A stretch of DNA of 64,000 nucleotides. It comes from Terrimonas ginsenosidimutans. Its GTDB lineage: Bacteria; Bacteroidota; Bacteroidia; Chitinophagales; Chitinophagaceae. The stretch spans positions 186,001 to 250,000 of the forward strand of contig NZ_JAKLTR010000011.1 of the NCBI RefSeq assembly GCF_022012415.1, in the 5' to 3' direction. The notes beneath the pieces were generated by a model. That model searched no databases, had not been told where the DNA came from, and saw only the letters and a list, made by a program, of their open reading frames with translations. Of the stretch, positions 60,436-64,000 are shown one piece after another (positions within the stretch are counted from its first letter, which is position 1; each line of letters starts with the position of its first letter). Made by a program: the position numbers and the translations under genes.

Positions 60436-62724
60436 ATGAAAAGGTTACAAAGATTAATGGTCGGTGTGGCAGTCGTAGCGTCTGTGCAGTTGAATGCACA
60501 AACGGCACAGAATGCGAAGATGAACACGTTCATCTCCACACTGATGAAGAAAATGACATTAGAGGAGAAGCTTGGGCAATTGAATCTTCCGGGTGCCGGT
60601 GATATTACTACCGGTCAGGCAAGTAATTCAGATATCGCAAAAAAGATCAAAGAAGGAAAGGTAGGCGGTCTGTTCAATATCAAATCAGTTGCAAAGATCA
60701 GGGACGTGCAGAAAGTTGCAGTGGAGCAAAGCCGCTTAAAGATCCCGATGATCTTTGGAATGGATGTTATACACGGGTATCAGACAGTGTTCCCGATCCC
60801 TCTCGGCCTTTCCTGTACCTGGGATATGCAACTGATCGAACAAAGTGCACGCATTGCTGCCATTGAAGCGAGTGCGGATGGTATCAACTGGACGTTCAGC
60901 CCGATGGTAGACATTGCACGAGATCCGCGTTGGGGTCGTGTCTCCGAGGGGAATGGAGAAGACGCCTACCTGGGTTCACAGATCGCCAAAGCAATGGTGC
61001 ACGGATACCAGGGAAATGATCTTTCGAAAAATAATACCATCATGGCCTGTGTAAAGCACTATGCGCTATATGGTGCTGCAGAGGCAGGACGTGATTACAA
61101 TACAACAGATATGAGCCGGGTACGGATGTACAATGAGTATTTCCCGCCGTATAAAGCTGCGGTTGATGCAGGTGTTGGAAGTGTGATGGCCTCATTCAAT
61201 GAAGTGGATGGTGTTCCGGCTACTGCCAATAAGTGGCTGATGACGGAAGTGTTGCGTAACCAATGGAAGTTTGGCGGATTTATCGTTACAGACTACACCG
61301 GTATCAATGAAATGGTTGACCATGGACTGGGTGATCTGCAAACTGTTTCGGGACGTGCGCTTGCAGCGGGGATTGATATGGATATGGTCGGAGAAGGGTT
61401 TCTGACAACGCTTGCAAAATCGCTCAAAGAAGGAAAAGTTACCCAGGCACAGATAGACGCTGCCTGCAGAAGAATACTTGAGGCAAAGTATAAGCTTGGT
61501 TTATTTGATGATCCATATCGTTATTGCGATGAAAAACGTGCAGCAACAGAGATCTTCACCGATGCTCACCGCAAGATCGCACGCAATACCGCTGCACAAA
61601 GTTTTGTCTTACTGAAAAACAGCAACAATATTCTTCCATTGAAAAAAGCGGGTACGGTTGCGCTGATCGGACCACTCGCGGATGCAAGGGAGAATATGAC
61701 GGGCACATGGAGCGTTGCTGCGGATAATACCAAGTCAACAACACTGCTTGCCGGTATCAAAGAAGTGGCAGGGGCGAATGCGAAGATCCTGTATGCAAAA
61801 GGTTCTAACCTGGATGCCGACAGTGTGCTGGAAACAAACTCGACTCTGTTCGGAAAAAGTTTGAATCGTGATCGTCGTCCTGCTGCGGAAATTCTGCAGG
61901 AAGCGCTGGCAATCGCAAATCAGTCGGATGTGATCGTTGCTGCATTGGGCGAATCTGCCGAAATGAGTGGAGAAGCATCAAGCCGTACGAATATTGAAAT
62001 TCCCGCGATACAAAAGGAGCTGCTGGCTGCTTTGCTAAAAACAGGAAAACCGGTAGTACTGGTATTATTTACCGGTCGCCCGCTGGCATTGAAGTGGGAG
62101 CAGGAGAATGTTCCGTCCATCTTGAATGTTTGGTTCGGTGGATCAGAAGCGGGTTCAGCCATCGCTGACGTATTGTTCGGTGATGCGAATCCATCAGGTA
62201 AACTGTCAACAACATTCCCGCAGAATGTTGGGCAGGTCCCATTGTTCTACAATCATAAGAATACAGGCCGTCCGTTGGAACAAGGCAAATGGTTCTCAAA
62301 ATTCCGTTCCAATTATCTTGATGTAAGTAATGATCCGCTTTATCCTTTCGGATTTGGTTTGAGCTATACAAATTTCACTTATAGCGATATTACGTTAAGC
62401 AGCACTTCGCTGAAAGGTGCTCAGACGTTGAAAGCGAGCGTTACCGTTACGAATGCCGGTCAGGTAACAGGGAAAGAAGTTGTTCAGCTTTATATCCGTG
62501 ACATTGTTGGGACAAGTACCCGTCCCATAAAAGAATTAAAAGGATTTCAGAAGATCGAGTTGAGAGCAGGAGAGAGTCGTACTGTTACCTTTAACATCAC
62601 TCCTGAAGACCTGAAGTTTTATAATTATGACCTTAAATATGATTGGGAAGCAGGTGACTTCACGATCATGATCGGAGGGAATTCGAGGGATGTAAAGGGA
62701 GCGAATGTGAAGTGGATGAAGTAA
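60436..62724 (+). CDS. GH3 family beta-glucosidase (BglX-like)
   Basis: Periplasmic exo-glucosidase of 762 aa with signal peptide (VGVAVVASVQLNAQ). The N-terminal barrel has GMDVIHGYQTVFPIPLG, PMVDIARDPRWGRVSEGNGED, VKHYALYGAAEAGRDYN and the catalytic nucleophile Asp286 in FIVTDYTGI. The second domain (about 390-600) and a fibronectin III-like C-terminal domain (about 670-750) follow as in BglX. Near GH144 enzymes a beta-1,2-glucosidase activity is plausible, since characterised GH3 partners of GH144 exist in Bacteroides; linkage specificity is inference. Confidence 0.92.
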   Translation: MKRLQRLMVGVAVVASVQLNAQTAQNAKMNTFISTLMKKMTLEEKLGQLNLPGAGDITTGQASNSDIAKKIKEGKVGGLFNIKSVAKIRDVQKVAVEQSRLKIPMIFGMDVIHGYQTVFPIPLGLSCTWDMQLIEQSARIAAIEASADGINWTFSPMVDIARDPRWGRVSEGNGEDAYLGSQIAKAMVHGYQGNDLSKNNTIMACVKHYALYGAAEAGRDYNTTDMSRVRMYNEYFPPYKAAVDAGVGSVMASFNEVDGVPATANKWLMTEVLRNQWKFGGFIVTDYTGINEMVDHGLGDLQTVSGRALAAGIDMDMVGEGFLTTLAKSLKEGKVTQAQIDAACRRILEAKYKLGLFDDPYRYCDEKRAATEIFTDAHRKIARNTAAQSFVLLKNSNNILPLKKAGTVALIGPLADARENMTGTWSVAADNTKSTTLLAGIKEVAGANAKILYAKGSNLDADSVLETNSTLFGKSLNRDRRPAAEILQEALAIANQSDVIVAALGESAEMSGEASSRTNIEIPAIQKELLAALLKTGKPVVLVLFTGRPLALKWEQENVPSILNVWFGGSEAGSAIADVLFGDANPSGKLSTTFPQNVGQVPLFYNHKNTGRPLEQGKWFSKFRSNYLDVSNDPLYPFGFGLSYTNFTYSDITLSSTSLKGAQTLKASVTVTNAGQVTGKEVVQLYIRDIVGTSTRPIKELKGFQKIELRAGESRTVTFNITPEDLKFYNYDLKYDWEAGDFTIMIGGNSRDVKGANVKWMK

Positions 62725-62732
62725 GGATAGAT

Positions 62733-62792
62733 ATTGTTGTCCGTTGACCGTTCGCCGGAATACAGCCGGTGAACGGACAACGGGCAGACGAA
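62733..62792. repeat. Family-2 intergenic inverted repeat between GH3 and GH30 genes
   Basis: Left arm GTCCGTTGACCGTTCGCCGG and right arm CCGGTGAACGGACAACGGGC pair around a 6-7 nt loop (AATACAG). The loop is a shortened form of the centre of the element at 40787. Confidence 0.8.
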
Positions 62793-62824
62793 TTTCAGAT
62801 CACACAAACTAACACCTTAAAAAT

Positions 62825-64000
62825 ATGCAATCAAAAAGATGGCTGGTCATGCTGGCCTGGATGGCTATTGCCCAAACCAGTTGTGGTAAAAAATCGGGTG
62901 GAGATGGAGGTGGAACCACTCCGCCACCGCCGGACCCGCCCCCGGTAACGGGTACAAACGATGTGGCTTTCTGGTTGACCAAAGGTGATCAGACGGCTTT
63001 ATTGCAAAAGCAATCAACCGTACTTACGTTCACGTCAACGGCGAATGGAAGTTCAACTATCACAGTTGATAGTACGCAGAAGTTTCAAACGATCGATGGC
63101 TTTGGTTATACTCTTACGGGTGGAAGTGCTTCATTGATCTCTGGTTTGCCGGCAGCTGCCAAATCAACGTTACTGCAGGAGTTGTTTGGTAATGGTGATG
63201 AAGCCGCGCCCATCGGCGTAAGCTATCTTCGGATCAGTATCGGCGCGTCTGATCTGAGTTCGACGACCTATAGTTATAACGATATCAGCCCTGGCCAGAC
63301 AGATCTTCCCCTGGCTAATTTCAGTCTTGATGGAGACCGGGCATTCGGAACAGGATTAATTCCGCTGTTAAAAGAAATTCTGGCTATCAACCCCAAAATC
63401 AAAATACTGGCAACACCCTGGAGTGCTCCGGTTTGGATGAAAGATAACGGCAACTTTAAGGGAGGAAGTCTTAAGCCGGAGTACTATAGCGTGTATGCAA
63501 ACTATTTTGTGAAGTATATCCAGCAAATGAAAGCGGAAGGTATCACGATCGATGCCGTTACTCCACAAAATGAACCTATGCATGATGGCAATAACCCCAG
63601 CATGAAAATGACGTCTGTGCAGCAGGGTGATTTCATCAAAAATCATCTTGGTCCGGCCTTCAGAACGGCGGGGTTAACAACAAAGATCATTATCTGGGAT
63701 CATAACTGCGATATGCCGCAATATCCACTTGATATCCTGAATGATCCTGCCGCACGCCCTTTTGTTGATGGCTCTGCATTTCACCTGTATGCGGGGAACA
63801 TCACCGCATTATCCGGCGTTCATGCCGCATATCCCGACAAGAATATTTATTTCACGGAACAGTACACTGCCTCTAATGGTGATTTCGGTGGTGATCTGAA
63901 ATGGCATATCAAAAATGTGATCATTGGATCAATGCGCAACTGGAGCAGGAATGCGTTGGAATGGAACCTTGCCAACGATCCCGCCTATGGCCCGCATACT
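62825..64000 (+). CDS. GH30 family glucanase lipoprotein (3' end beyond window)
   Basis: Open frame of 392 codons from ATG 62825 to the window end with no stop. Lipoprotein signal RWLVMLAWMAIAQTSCGKK (Cys20), then a Gly/Pro linker (residues 24-43). The GH30 barrel follows: FQTIDGFGYTLTGG (88-100), LRISIGASDLS, LATPWSAPVWMK, the acid/base Glu250 in VTPQNEPMH and the nucleophile Glu345 in YFTEQYT. The spacing fits subfamily 3, whose members cleave beta-1,6-glucan. The usual C-terminal beta-sandwich is outside the window. It is 100 bp after GH3, with a hairpin repeat between. Confidence 0.85.
   Translation, partial: MQSKRWLVMLAWMAIAQTSCGKKSGGDGGGTTPPPPDPPPVTGTNDVAFWLTKGDQTALLQKQSTVLTFTSTANGSSTITVDSTQKFQTIDGFGYTLTGGSASLISGLPAAAKSTLLQELFGNGDEAAPIGVSYLRISIGASDLSSTTYSYNDISPGQTDLPLANFSLDGDRAFGTGLIPLLKEILAINPKIKILATPWSAPVWMKDNGNFKGGSLKPEYYSVYANYFVKYIQQMKAEGITIDAVTPQNEPMHDGNNPSMKMTSVQQGDFIKNHLGPAFRTAGLTTKIIIWDHNCDMPQYPLDILNDPAARPFVDGSAFHLYAGNITALSGVHAAYPDKNIYFTEQYTASNGDFGGDLKWHIKNVIIGSMRNWSRNALEWNLANDPAYGPHT

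Overview
The window is a chromosomal stretch of a Bacteroidota bacterium, most probably of the family Chitinophagaceae. The evidence is a SusC/SusD polysaccharide utilisation locus run by an ECF sigma/FecR pair, a type IX secretion C-terminal sorting domain, Bacteroidota-type -7 promoter boxes (TAnnTTTG) before several genes, few recognisable Shine-Dalgarno sites, and two GH144 enzymes of the family founded on a Chitinophaga pinensis protein. The family-level placement is an inference. I see no rRNA, tRNA, CRISPR array, insertion sequence, phage or plasmid gene.

Layout. (1) About 1-9170, plus strand: the end of a surface polysaccharide cluster. It holds a glycosyltransferase-like protein cut by the window edge, a Wzx-type flippase, a Wzy/WaaL-type polymerase or ligase, a methyltransferase, a DUF1972-type glycosyltransferase, an initiating undecaprenyl-phosphate sugar transferase and a Wzi-type outer membrane protein. 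The first five are chained by four ATGA overlaps. (2) About 9180-30150: housekeeping genes on both strands. These are fabG, a GH3-type acyl-amide synthetase, lptB with a long C-terminal extension, metF, a double-parvulin foldase, a TlpA-like thioredoxin protein, rlmD, two tandem rhomboid proteases, an EEP-family phosphodiesterase, cysS, a LysR regulator divergent from an mdaB/ygiN-like quinone pair, mnmD, an AlkA-type glycosylase, a dipeptide epimerase-like enzyme and obgE. (3) About 30350-36300: small membrane proteins (DUF1328 and Lmo0937/DUF5670 types), a CHASE3 histidine kinase, a single-domain receiver, an NtrC-type sigma-54 activator, and a T9SS-exported protein. (4) About 36400-42290: phenylacetate catabolism, paaABCD-paaG-paaI on the minus strand plus paaY, with a glycerate kinase between and no paaE in the window. 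(5) 42700-44900: a membrane-anchored patatin. (6) 45100-64000, plus strand: a glucan utilisation locus of ECF sigma, FecR, SusC with STN domain, SusD, LamG lipoprotein, heptaheme cytochrome c lipoprotein, two GH144 lipoproteins, GH43-like enzyme, SGNH esterase, GH3 beta-glucosidase, and a GH30 lipoprotein that runs off the end.

How the last region probably works (inference): SusC/SusD capture and import a beta-glucan, the two GH144 enzymes cut beta-1,2 linkages, GH30 may cut beta-1,6 linkages, SGNH and GH43-like enzymes remove side groups, and GH3 releases glucose. Binding at SusC would signal through its STN domain to FecR and the sigma factor.

Two genome-style features stand out. Many intergenic gaps hold imperfect inverted repeats built from a few recurring words (GGCGTAGGAGTATCGC, CCGTTGACCGTT, CGCAGATTACGC, AGTCAAAAGTAAAA, ATTCGCG). 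Some form strong hairpins, including a 44-bp perfect palindrome nested inside a larger one. Second, several genes have an exact -7 box only 4-5 nt before the start codon, which predicts leaderless mRNAs. All calls come from reading the sequence and the translated frames; no database search was run.
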